Shown one piece after another: positions 15,954 through 24,319 of a stretch of DNA of 49,493 bases (its first letter is position 1; each line of letters begins with the position of its first letter). Origin of the DNA: Eubacteriales bacterium (GTDB lineage: Bacteria > Bacillota > Clostridia > Lachnospirales > Lachnospiraceae); contig JAUNSC010000027.1 of NCBI GenBank assembly GCA_030539395.1, positions 1-49,493 on the forward strand, given 5' to 3'. The notes under the pieces are model-generated. The model ran no database searches. It saw only the letters and a list, made by a program, of their open reading frames with translations, and was not told the origin of the DNA. Position numbers and translations under genes: made by a program.

Positions 15954-16511
15954 ATGGAATTGGATTATGTGAATGCCCAGATAGGTAAAAAAATAAAAGA
16001 TCTGCGGAACCGCAATGGGCTGACACAGCAGGAACTGGCTGACCGGGCAGAGCTGACGAAGGGATTTATTTCGCAGTTGGAGCATGGACAGGTTTCCCCG
16101 TCTGTGGTGACATTGCTGGATCTGATTGAATGTCTGGGAACGACGGCATCGGAATTTTTCAAAGAAGCAGTAGAAGAACAGATTGTATTTTCTGAGAACG
16201 GTTTTTTTGAGAAAGTGGATGAAGTGGGAAACAGCATTCAGTGGATTGTGCCTACGGCCCAGAAATATCAGATGGAACCTCTTTTGGTGTCAGTGCAGCC
16301 TCATCAGAGTCTGGATGAGGACAAGCCGCATAATGGAGAGGAATTTGGGTATGTGATTTCGGGGAAACTAAACCTGTATCTTGGAGATCAGATCTATCAC
16401 GTGAAAGCGGGGGAGAGCTTTTATTATCCTGCCAAACGTAAGCATCGTATTGAAAATCCGGGCAGCCGTCCGGCAAAATTTATCTGGGTGAGTACTCCGC
16501 CCATGTTTTAA
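15954..16511 (+). CDS. XRE-family regulator with C-terminal cupin domain, probable polyamine-responsive regulator
   Basis: A 185-residue protein with an XRE helix-turn-helix (about 8-66: LTQQELADRAELTKGFISQLEHG) motif region and a cupin barrel (about 105-180, with PHNGEEFGYV and HRIENPG). This architecture is typical of PuuR-like regulators next to spermidine/putrescine genes. The cupin probably senses a polyamine. It is the first gene behind a perfect promoter and lies 34 bases before potA, so it is likely autoregulatory. The ribosome binding site AAGGAGAAA is upstream. Confidence 0.88.
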   Translation: MELDYVNAQIGKKIKDLRNRNGLTQQELADRAELTKGFISQLEHGQVSPSVVTLLDLIECLGTTASEFFKEAVEEQIVFSENGFFEKVDEVGNSIQWIVPTAQKYQMEPLLVSVQPHQSLDEDKPHNGEEFGYVISGKLNLYLGDQIYHVKAGESFYYPAKRKHRIENPGSRPAKFIWVSTPPMF

Positions 16512-16545
16512 AAAGTATGATTTTTTACAGAATTGTGAGGGAGCT

Positions 16546-17988
16546 ATGATGGAACAGAGAGAAAATATCATCGAATTGAAACATATTACAAAGACGTTTG
16601 AGGATGGGTTCAATGCGGTATCAGATTTTAATCTGGAAGTAAAGCGCGGAGAGTTTGTGACATTCCTGGGACCGTCCGGATGCGGAAAGACTACAACACT
16701 GCGGATGATCGCGGGTTTTGACATTCCATCGGAAGGAGAAATTTTGCTGAACGGGAAGCCGATTACAGATCTGCCTCCTAATAAGCGGCCGATCAACACC
16801 GTGTTTCAGAGGTATGCCCTGTTTCCTCATATGAATATTTTTGAGAATATTGCGTTCGGACTGAAGCAGAAAAAAGTGTCTAAAGATGTGATCGAGAAAA
16901 AGGTAAAAAAGGCCCTGGAGCTGGTGGATCTGGAGGGATTTGAAAAACGTAAGGTTTCTACTTTGTCCGGCGGACAGCAGCAGAGGGTTGCTATTGCCAG
17001 AGCTGTGGTCAACGAGCCGGAGATATTGCTTCTGGACGAACCCCTTGGCGCACTGGATTTGAAAATGCGTAAAGAGATGCAGCTGGAACTGAAAGCTATG
17101 CATAAGGAACTTGGCATTACGTTTATTTATGTGACTCATGACCAGGAAGAAGCCCTTACGATGTCCGATAAGATCGTGGTCATGTCTGAGGGGAAAACCC
17201 AGCAGACAGGAACACCGGAAGATATCTATAATGAACCGAAAAATGCATTTGTGGCGGATTTTATCGGTGACAGTAATATTTTTAACGGTATTATGACAGG
17301 ACATTTAAAAGCACGTTTCTGCGGCGGTGAATTTGACTGCGTAGATGATGTGGAGGAAGGAACTCATATTACGGCGGTTGTGCGTCCGGAGGATGTAATA
17401 TTGACAGCGCCTCAGGAAGGTACCATCAAAGGCGTGGTTACTTCTGTAATTTTCAAGGGCATGCATTATGAGATAGCAGTGGCATCGGGCAAAAATGAAA
17501 TGGTGATTCAGTCTGTAAAATCGGCAAAAACAGGTGATTTTGTCGGGATGAAGGTGGAACCGGATAATATCCATATCATGATCGCAGAGGACCACACGAA
17601 TATTTTTGCAGTGGAGATCAATAAAAATCACCGTCTGGAATATAACGATACTGTTCTGGACACCAGTCTGACCAAAATTATCAAAGGCAGCAGGAGAGCG
17701 GAGAGCGGTGTCCTTCTGGATGCAGCGGGAGAAGAAATAGATCCGGCTAAAATTAAGGTAATGGCAGCAATCGGGCCGAATGATATTAAATTGACTGACC
17801 ATCAGGATGAAGGTCTGGTGCAGGGATATATCAGCAATCTGATCTATAAAGGAGACCATTACAGCTATGTAATACATACTGATATGGGACAGGATTTTGT
17901 AGTGAATGATGAATACCTGTGGAATATGGATGACCAGGTGGGCCTGATCATGCCGGTAGAGAAAATGACCTTTTCGGTTAAGAGATAA
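16546..17988 (+). CDS. potA: Spermidine/putrescine ABC transporter ATP-binding protein PotA (extended)
   Basis: A 480-residue ATPase of a polyamine importer. Walker A is GPSGCGKTT (42-50), signature LSGGQQQR begins at 140, and Walker B/D-loop LLLDEPLGALD follows. The length exceeds the usual ~360 residues of PotA. The extension appears to be a second TOBE-like module: GTIKGVVTSVIFKGMHYE and, about 140 residues later, GLVQGYISNLIYKGDHYS share the same pattern. An extra regulatory or substrate-sensing module is inferred. ATG 16546 has GAGGGAG upstream; ATG 16549 is equally possible. First of the potABCD set. Confidence 0.92.
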   Translation: MMEQRENIIELKHITKTFEDGFNAVSDFNLEVKRGEFVTFLGPSGCGKTTTLRMIAGFDIPSEGEILLNGKPITDLPPNKRPINTVFQRYALFPHMNIFENIAFGLKQKKVSKDVIEKKVKKALELVDLEGFEKRKVSTLSGGQQQRVAIARAVVNEPEILLLDEPLGALDLKMRKEMQLELKAMHKELGITFIYVTHDQEEALTMSDKIVVMSEGKTQQTGTPEDIYNEPKNAFVADFIGDSNIFNGIMTGHLKARFCGGEFDCVDDVEEGTHITAVVRPEDVILTAPQEGTIKGVVTSVIFKGMHYEIAVASGKNEMVIQSVKSAKTGDFVGMKVEPDNIHIMIAEDHTNIFAVEINKNHRLEYNDTVLDTSLTKIIKGSRRAESGVLLDAAGEEIDPAKIKVMAAIGPNDIKLTDHQDEGLVQGYISNLIYKGDHYSYVIHTDMGQDFVVNDEYLWNMDDQVGLIMPVEKMTFSVKR

Positions 17989-18000
17989 GGAGGCGGACAA

Positions 18001-18798
18001 ATGGGCAAAATTTCATTTTCCAGAAAAAGTCTGGGTATTCCCTATGCACTCTTTCTGGTGCTGTTTGTAGTGGCACCGCTGTTTGTACTGATCTACTATG
18101 CTTTTACTAATGGGCAGGGGCAGTTTACACTTGCGAATCTGACAGGATTTTTCACTAATCCCAATACGCTGGGAACGCTGTGCTACAGCTTTGCCGTTTC
18201 AATGACGACTACGGCTGTATGTTTACTGCTGGCTTATCCTACAGCCTATATTCTGGCAAAGAGCAGGCTGAAAGCAAAATCTGTGATCGTGATGATTTTT
18301 ATTATGCCCATGTGGATCAACTTTTCTCTGCGAATCACAGCTTTGAAAGAGATCCTTACACTGATTGAGGGTAATCTGGCATATTATCCGTTTGCAAATG
18401 CAGTGATTGGTATGACTTATGATTTCCTGCCGTTTATGATCCTTCCGATTTACAATACGATTGTAAAGCTGGACGAGTCGCTGCTGGAAGCAGCCAGGGA
18501 CCTGGGGGCAGGTGAAACAGAGGCATTTTTAAAGGTAACACTGCCGCTTTCCGTACCGGGAATCGTCAGCGGTATTGCAATGGTATTTTTGCCGGCCATG
18601 ACTAACTATGTAGTGCTGGATATGCTGTATAACAGCACATATATCATGGGAAGCTTGATTGGCAGTTATTTCGCGGCATATAACTGGAACGGCGGTTCCA
18701 TGATAGCGCTGATTCTGCTGGCTATCATTTGCCTGTTTACTCTGCTGACGAAAGGGGCAGAAGAGGAAGAAAATCCAAGAGGAGGTGCGCTGCTATGA
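18001..18798 (+). CDS. potB: Spermidine/putrescine ABC transporter permease PotB
   Basis: A 265-residue permease with about six membrane helices. The cytoplasmic EAA loop reads EAARDLGAGETEAFLKVTLP, which contacts the ATPase. It starts 12 bases after potA with AAGGAGG upstream and ends in an ATGA overlap with potC. Pairs with PotC to form the polyamine import channel. Confidence 0.92.
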   Translation: MGKISFSRKSLGIPYALFLVLFVVAPLFVLIYYAFTNGQGQFTLANLTGFFTNPNTLGTLCYSFAVSMTTTAVCLLLAYPTAYILAKSRLKAKSVIVMIFIMPMWINFSLRITALKEILTLIEGNLAYYPFANAVIGMTYDFLPFMILPIYNTIVKLDESLLEAARDLGAGETEAFLKVTLPLSVPGIVSGIAMVFLPAMTNYVVLDMLYNSTYIMGSLIGSYFAAYNWNGGSMIALILLAIICLFTLLTKGAEEEENPRGGALL

Positions 18799-19598
18799 TG
18801 AAAAAGGCATGGAAAAGCATCGTGATTATAATAGTTCTTTTATTCCTGTACCTGCCAATACTGATTCTGGCAGTGTACAGCTTTACAGACGCAACACAGC
18901 TTGGTGCGATCCGCGGATTTTCTCTGCATAATTATGTGACACTTTTTACAACTCCCGAGCTGCGGGATATGATTCTCGGAACGATAGTGCTGGCATTTTC
19001 TTCTGCGGTTATTGCAACGGTTCTTGGTACCATTGGAGCGATTGGTTCTTTCTACAGCGGAAAAAATGTATCCTCGGCAATTTCCACGGTGAATCAGGTT
19101 CCGGTAGTGAATGCAGATGTGGTGACCGGATTTTCTATCTGTATCTTACTTGTGGTTGTATTCGGCATCAGCAAGGATACCTTTGTGCCTCTGATCGTCG
19201 GACATGTAACATTGTGTGCGCCTTTTGTATTTTTGTCGGTGGTTCCGAAACTGAAACAGATGGATTCCAGTATTTATGAGGCGGCGCTGGATCTGGGGGC
19301 AACTCCGGCTGCGGCGCTTTGGAAAGTTGTGATTCCTCAGATTCTTCCCGGGGTCGTATCGGGATTTGCACTGGCGGTGACGCTTTCGCTGGATGATTAT
19401 TTCGTGGCAACATACACGAAACCGGCCACTTTTGATACCATCAGTACCTACGTGGTAAATGCAACGAAGGGTTCCCAGACTACAATCAAAACGGCTTTGT
19501 GGGCATTGTCTACAGTGATTTTTCTGGTGGTCATCCTGTTTGTGGTGCTGATGAATCTACAGGCGAACAAAGAGGCGACAGAAAGGGCAGGAGTATGA
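18795..19598 (+). CDS. potC: Spermidine/putrescine ABC transporter permease PotC
   Basis: A 267-residue permease with about six membrane helices and the EAA loop EAALDLGATPAAALWKVVIP. ATG 18795 overlaps the potB stop (ATGA) and has GGAGGTG upstream, so I prefer it to the longer in-frame start at 18729 inside potB. Its own stop overlaps the potD start in the same way. Confidence 0.92.
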   Translation: MMKKAWKSIVIIIVLLFLYLPILILAVYSFTDATQLGAIRGFSLHNYVTLFTTPELRDMILGTIVLAFSSAVIATVLGTIGAIGSFYSGKNVSSAISTVNQVPVVNADVVTGFSICILLVVVFGISKDTFVPLIVGHVTLCAPFVFLSVVPKLKQMDSSIYEAALDLGATPAAALWKVVIPQILPGVVSGFALAVTLSLDDYFVATYTKPATFDTISTYVVNATKGSQTTIKTALWALSTVIFLVVILFVVLMNLQANKEATERAGV

Positions 19599-21097
19599 TG
19601 AAAAAGAGAAGATGCAAAATACTTGCTGTATTTTTGAGCAGTATCATAATGTGCTCTGCTCTGCCGGCCGGGACTGCGGCAGAGAATGAAACGCAGGCAG
19701 ATGTACCGGAAGTGACCTTAAGAGTCTGCAACTGGGAAGAATATATTGATCTGGGCGATTGGGATGAGGATGAGACCATTGACCTGGAAAGCGGAGATAT
19801 TATCGGCGTGAATTCTATGGTAGAGGATTTTGAAGAGTGGTACTATGAGACTTACGGTATCAAAGTAAATGTAGAGTATTCTACCTTTGGAACAAACGAA
19901 GATCTTTATAATATGCTTACGCTGGGAGATGTGTATGACCTGGTCTGCCCATCGGAGTATATGATCATGAAGCTGATGGCACAGGACCGGCTGGTGCCGC
20001 TGTCGGAGGCGTTTTTCGATACGGCGGATGAAAATAATTACTATATAAATGGCGTTTCACCCTATATCCGTTCTGTTTTTGAGGAGAGTGAGATAGAGGG
20101 GGAGGCATGGGCAAAATATGCTGCCGGTTACATGTGGGGTATAACAGGAATTGTTTACAATCCGGAGCTGGTAACAGAAGAGGATGCTTCCAGCTGGAAA
20201 ATACTGAATGATCCGGCTTATTACCGTCAGATTACCATCAAAGATAATGTGCGCGATTCTTATTTTGCGGCAGTGGGTGCCCTGAAATCGGATCTGCTGA
20301 CATCGGAAGAATTTCTGCAAAGCCCTGATTATTCAAAAAATCTGGAAGCAGAAATGAATGATACATCCATAGAAACGATTGCGCTGGTTCAGAATTACCT
20401 GCAGGATGTGAAAAAGAATGCCTATTCCTTTGAGACAGACTCTGGAAAAGCAGATATGGTGACCGGAAAAGTAGCGGCTAATTATCAGTGGTCCGGAGAT
20501 GCGGTATATACTATGGATCAGGCGGATGAAGATGATTTTACTTTGGCTTTTGCTGTACCGCAGGAATCAACCAATATTTATTTTGACGGTTGGGTAATGC
20601 TGAAAAACGGTATCGGCGGGGATACGGCAAAACAGCATGCGGCAGAGGCGTTTATCAATTTTAATTCCAGACCGGACAACGTCATTCGCAATATGTACTA
20701 TATTGGTTATACCTCTGTTATTTCCGGAGGTGAGGACGGACGTATTTTTGAGTATGCCGACTGGTGTTACGGAGCAGAGGAAGATGAAGAAGAGACAACA
20801 GACTACGATATCGCATACTTCTTTACAGAAGAAGATTGTGAGGATTACATCATCACGGCGCCTGCAGAGCAGGCAAATCGCCAGCTGTCTGCCCAATATC
20901 CAACCCGGGAAGCAATTGCAAGATCCTCGATTATGGTATATTTTAATGATGAGCAGAATGAGGCGATCAATCAGATGTGGATCAGTGTCCGATGCTTTAA
21001 TATCCATGATGTTCCGGTATGGGCGTGGATCCTGACAGCATGTATGGTTGTTGTGCTGGCAGTTTTTATGGTGCAAAATGCGAAAAGAAGACGATAA
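19595..21097 (+). CDS. potD: Polyamine-binding protein PotD with a C-terminal membrane anchor
   Basis: A 500-residue extracellular binding protein of the PotD/PotF family; LRVCNWEEYID near residue 45 is the typical first strand, and polyamine-site segments such as WGITGIVYNPE and YQWSGDA are present. ATG 19595 overlaps the potC stop. The N-terminal helix is followed by an alanine-rich cleavage region; the only early cysteine follows IIM, a poor lipobox. The C-terminus instead ends in a membrane helix (about 473-495, VWAWILTACMVVV region) and NAKRRR, so it is probably tethered at the C-terminus. An acidic stretch around 390-402 (EEDEEETTDYD) could bind cations. Captures polyamine for PotBC. 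Confidence 0.9.
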   Translation: MMKKRRCKILAVFLSSIIMCSALPAGTAAENETQADVPEVTLRVCNWEEYIDLGDWDEDETIDLESGDIIGVNSMVEDFEEWYYETYGIKVNVEYSTFGTNEDLYNMLTLGDVYDLVCPSEYMIMKLMAQDRLVPLSEAFFDTADENNYYINGVSPYIRSVFEESEIEGEAWAKYAAGYMWGITGIVYNPELVTEEDASSWKILNDPAYYRQITIKDNVRDSYFAAVGALKSDLLTSEEFLQSPDYSKNLEAEMNDTSIETIALVQNYLQDVKKNAYSFETDSGKADMVTGKVAANYQWSGDAVYTMDQADEDDFTLAFAVPQESTNIYFDGWVMLKNGIGGDTAKQHAAEAFINFNSRPDNVIRNMYYIGYTSVISGGEDGRIFEYADWCYGAEEDEEETTDYDIAYFFTEEDCEDYIITAPAEQANRQLSAQYPTREAIARSSIMVYFNDEQNEAINQMWISVRCFNIHDVPVWAWILTACMVVVLAVFMVQNAKRRR

Positions 21098-21114
21098 GTG
21101 AGGGAAAACATTTT

Positions 21115-22371
21115 ATGAGAATGATGCTGGTTGGAGCAGGCGCTGTGGGAGAGAGCATCCTGAAAATAATGCAGTGGAGAGATCCGCAGGGGGAATGGCT
21201 CAAATACGTGCTGGTCTGTGATTATGACAAAAAAAGAGCGGAGCAGGTGGCAGAAATGCTGGGCGGAGATAATAGATTTGAAGTTTCGGAAATCAATGCC
21301 ACGGACAGGGAGGAAATGAAGCGGGTCATCCGGGAGCATGACATAGATTTTGTCATGGATGCGGCGCCGCCATTTGCCAGCAATATGATATTTGATGCGG
21401 CTTTTGAAACAGGCTGCAATTATGCCAGTATGGGGACATGGTCGGTACCTTTGGATGAGCCGGCATACGGGCCGGGTATTGAAAACAGCTATGCTGAACC
21501 TATGACAAAATATAATTTTGACCGTCATGAAGCATGGAAGGAAAAAGGGCGGATGGCAGTTATCTGCCTTGGAATCGATCCGGGCGTGGTAAATGTGTTT
21601 GCCAAATATGCGGCGACAGAGCTGCTGGATGAAATTTATGAGACTCATGTAAAAGACGGCGGAAATCTGTCTGTTCCGGGGGCAGATCCGGATGACATCA
21701 TGTTTGGCTTTAACGTCTGGACGGTACTGGATGAAGTCATGAATCCCAATGTGGAATATGATGAAGAAAAGGGTGGCTTTTTTGTGGAAAAAGCCTTTGC
21801 CGGACAGGAAGTTTTTGAAATGCCGGAAGGTGTCGGTCTCAATACCCTGGTTAAGGTGGAGCATGAGGAAGTAGTCACTATGCCCCGCTATCTGAAACAG
21901 TATGGACTTAAAAAAGCTACTTTTAAGATCAGTCTGGATGAAAATCTGATCACAGCTCTGAAGGTGCTGGATAAGCTGGGACTGCGGGGAATCCACCCTG
22001 TACAGGTGGGGGATGTAAAAATCATACCCCGTGACGTGGTGGCAGCATGTGCACCGCAGCCAAAAGATATTGGGAATGAGATGGTTGGCAAGATGCTGGT
22101 GGGAGTTCATTGCATCGGGCAGAAAGACGGCGGGAGGAAAGAATATTTTCTGTACCAGCCCTTTGATAATCAGGAATCCATGAAACGCTTCGGGAGCCAG
22201 GCCGTAACCGCCCAGACAGGTTTTGGCGCGGCCCTTGCACTGGAACTGATCGGGCGCGGAATCTGGAAAGATGCCGGGGTATTTTCGCCGGAATATTTTG
22301 ATCCGAAGCCGTATCTGGAGCTCATGAAAGAAAGCGGATTCGAGTATGTGATAAAAGAATGGCACAGTTAG
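21115..22371 (+). CDS. Saccharopine dehydrogenase-like oxidoreductase (possibly polyamine-related)
   Basis: A 418-residue NAD(P)-dependent enzyme. The Rossmann motif is MMLVGAGAVGESIL (3-16), followed by the catalytic-domain segments DAAPPFASNM and CLGIDPGVVNVFAK typical of the LYS9/saccharopine reductase family. The same fold includes carboxynorspermidine dehydrogenase, which makes carboxyspermidine from putrescine and aspartate semialdehyde. Because it follows potABCD by 17 bases, a polyamine reaction is more likely than lysine metabolism, but no carboxynorspermidine decarboxylase is in the window. ATG 21115 is preferred over the frame extension into potD; GAGGGAAA lies upstream. Substrate assignment is inference. 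Confidence 0.8.
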   Translation: MRMMLVGAGAVGESILKIMQWRDPQGEWLKYVLVCDYDKKRAEQVAEMLGGDNRFEVSEINATDREEMKRVIREHDIDFVMDAAPPFASNMIFDAAFETGCNYASMGTWSVPLDEPAYGPGIENSYAEPMTKYNFDRHEAWKEKGRMAVICLGIDPGVVNVFAKYAATELLDEIYETHVKDGGNLSVPGADPDDIMFGFNVWTVLDEVMNPNVEYDEEKGGFFVEKAFAGQEVFEMPEGVGLNTLVKVEHEEVVTMPRYLKQYGLKKATFKISLDENLITALKVLDKLGLRGIHPVQVGDVKIIPRDVVAACAPQPKDIGNEMVGKMLVGVHCIGQKDGGRKEYFLYQPFDNQESMKRFGSQAVTAQTGFGAALALELIGRGIWKDAGVFSPEYFDPKPYLELMKESGFEYVIKEWHS

Positions 22372-22381
22372 AGGAGCTCAT

Positions 22382-23086
22382 ATGTATAGTGATGCATTCT
22401 GTAAAGTATATAATGAATTTGGATGGAACTATTTCCCCGAGGCATTTGGGGAACAGCTGCTGGAGTGGATCAGCCAAAACCGGGTGACAGTGAAAACAAG
22501 TCTGGATCTGGCCTGCGGAACAGGCATATTGTGTGAGATCCTTTATAAACATGGGATTAAAGCCTGCGGCATGGACTTTTCGGAAGGCATGATTAAAATT
22601 GCCGGAGAAAATAATCCTGATATTGATTATGAAGTTGCAGATATGATCCATTATCGTCCTCAAAAAAAGTTCGACCTTGTGACATGTACGGGAGATGCCC
22701 TGAACCATATTATAGACCTGAAAGATGTGGAGCAGATTTTTAAAAATGTGTATGGTTATCTGAATGAGGGCGGATATTTCATTTTTGATATCCTGAATGA
22801 GAAAGAGGCCGTGCCGGGAGAATCCATACCCCTGGATTTCAGTGATGAAATAAAAGCTCAGTTTACGATCATACAGGATCAGAAAGGAATCATTACTCTA
22901 AAAACAGTTGTATTTGAAAATGGGAAGAAGCAGTTCGAGGAAAATATTACAGAAACCGTGCATGATCCGAAGACGATCTGTGAGCTTTTGCAGCAGAACG
23001 GTTTTCAGGTAATAAAGTGTGCAGATCAGCTGCTGGAAAATGCAAAGAATCACGGGACAACGTGGTTTATAATAGCGAAAAAGTAA
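22382..23086 (+). CDS. Class I SAM-dependent methyltransferase
   Basis: A 234-residue methyltransferase with motif I LDLACGTG (about 41-48), acidic GMDFSEGM (about 62-69) and motif IV-like LVTCTGDALNHI. The family methylates small molecules or modified RNA; the substrate cannot be read. It starts ten bases after the oxidoreductase stop with AGAGGAG upstream, so it belongs to the pot operon and may act on a polyamine-derived product, by context only. Confidence 0.85.
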   Translation: MYSDAFCKVYNEFGWNYFPEAFGEQLLEWISQNRVTVKTSLDLACGTGILCEILYKHGIKACGMDFSEGMIKIAGENNPDIDYEVADMIHYRPQKKFDLVTCTGDALNHIIDLKDVEQIFKNVYGYLNEGGYFIFDILNEKEAVPGESIPLDFSDEIKAQFTIIQDQKGIITLKTVVFENGKKQFEENITETVHDPKTICELLQQNGFQVIKCADQLLENAKNHGTTWFIIAKK

Positions 23087-23103
23087 TGCAAAAAAGATGA
23101 GAT

Positions 23104-24189
23104 ATGGGCGATATGAAATCAATGTTTAGAAAACTGAGACATGTTTTGATCATAATGCTTTTTGCCTTGTTCATAACCGTTCCGGCGAAAGGGGAAGAAG
23201 CTTTTGAACTGCATTTGCTTGATGTGGGCCAGGGAATGAGTACGCTGATCAGGGCAGGCGGGCATTATATGCTGATTGACGGCGGAGGCAGGGCGGCCTC
23301 CTCCTTTGTTGTAAGCTATCTGCAGCAGCAGGGAATAGAAAAACTGGATTATGTAGTGGTTTCCCATTATGATGAGGATCATATCAGCGGTATTATCGGT
23401 GCGTTGCATGTGTTTGACTGTGATACGATACTGGCACCGGATTATCAGGCGGATACGGAGATCTATGCATCCTATTTATCAGCGGCAGATGCTTCCGGCG
23501 CGGAGATCATCTATCCCCGGCAAGGGGAGGAATATCCTCTTGGAGATGCGGTCATCACTGTTGTCGGTCCGGCATCTTATTCCGGTGATTTAGAGAATGA
23601 CAGGTCTGTGGCGATAAGGATCTGTTATGGGAATACCAGTTATCTGATATGCGGAGATGCACAGGGGCAGGAAGAAGAGGATATGGTGAATTCCGGTTTG
23701 GAGCTTGCATCAGATGTTTATGTGGTAAATCACCACGGAAGCGGGGACTCCAGTGGTTTGTATTTTCTGAATGAAGTACATCCTGCCTATGCTCTGCTAA
23801 GCTGTTCGGCAGATAACGCATATGGACATCCGGCCCTGGAAACAATGGAACGGCTTAACGCAGAAGGCGTTTCTTTGTACAGGACGGATAAGCAGGGGAC
23901 CATAACAGTATATTCGGACGGAACAGGTTTGTGGTTTGATCAGGAACCGTGTAATGACTTTTCTGCCGGAGGGCAGCCGGAGACGGATATTTCATCAGAA
24001 AGCGGGACAGAAATAAATGCAGATGCCGTTGCAGTCACATATGTGTGCAATTTAAATACGAAAAAGTTTCATTATGAATATTGTGACAGCGTGAATAAAA
24101 TGAAGGAATCAAATAAAAAGTTTACAAATGAGAGCAGAGACAGCCTTATTGCGCAGGGGTATGTTCCGTGTAAAAATTGTAATCCATGA
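23104..24189 (+). CDS. Secreted MBL-fold (ComEC-like) hydrolase with C-terminal Cys4 Ada-like domain
   Basis: A 361-residue protein with a signal peptide (about 10-28), then a metallo-beta-lactamase fold beginning LHLLDVGQGMSTLI. The metal motif HYDEDH (88-93) is intact; later HHGSGDSS and GHPALET match the ComEC/Rec2 beta-lactamase branch. There are no membrane channels, so it is a free secreted hydrolase, perhaps a nuclease. The last ~50 residues form a small Cys4 module (Cys315, Cys327, Cys356, Cys359; TKKFHYEYC ... GYVPCKNC), resembling the zinc-binding Ada-type domain found on secreted nucleases. ATG 23104 has only a weak Shine-Dalgarno; ATG 23113 is an alternative. Last gene before a gap with no clear terminator. 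Confidence 0.85.
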   Translation: MGDMKSMFRKLRHVLIIMLFALFITVPAKGEEAFELHLLDVGQGMSTLIRAGGHYMLIDGGGRAASSFVVSYLQQQGIEKLDYVVVSHYDEDHISGIIGALHVFDCDTILAPDYQADTEIYASYLSAADASGAEIIYPRQGEEYPLGDAVITVVGPASYSGDLENDRSVAIRICYGNTSYLICGDAQGQEEEDMVNSGLELASDVYVVNHHGSGDSSGLYFLNEVHPAYALLSCSADNAYGHPALETMERLNAEGVSLYRTDKQGTITVYSDGTGLWFDQEPCNDFSAGGQPETDISSESGTEINADAVAVTYVCNLNTKKFHYEYCDSVNKMKESNKKFTNESRDSLIAQGYVPCKNCNP

Positions 24190-24319
24190 GAGATGATCAG
24201 GGAAAATTTTTTCGATTTTTTGAGCGGCCTATTGCAAAAACGAAACGTGTATGATAGCCTGTCTGAGTATCCGGATTTGTGCGGACAAAAGTTGGAAAGA
24301 AAAGCAGGTAATATGTATC

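Noticed and set aside
19595-19700. Lipoprotein signal in PotD
   Set aside because: The cysteine follows IIM, which does not fit the usual [LVI]-[ASTVI]-[GAS]-C lipobox.
20971-22365. 464-codon frame on the - strand over the saccharopine-dehydrogenase-like gene
   Set aside because: Cys/His/Phe-rich nonsense-like translation antisense to a clear Rossmann enzyme.
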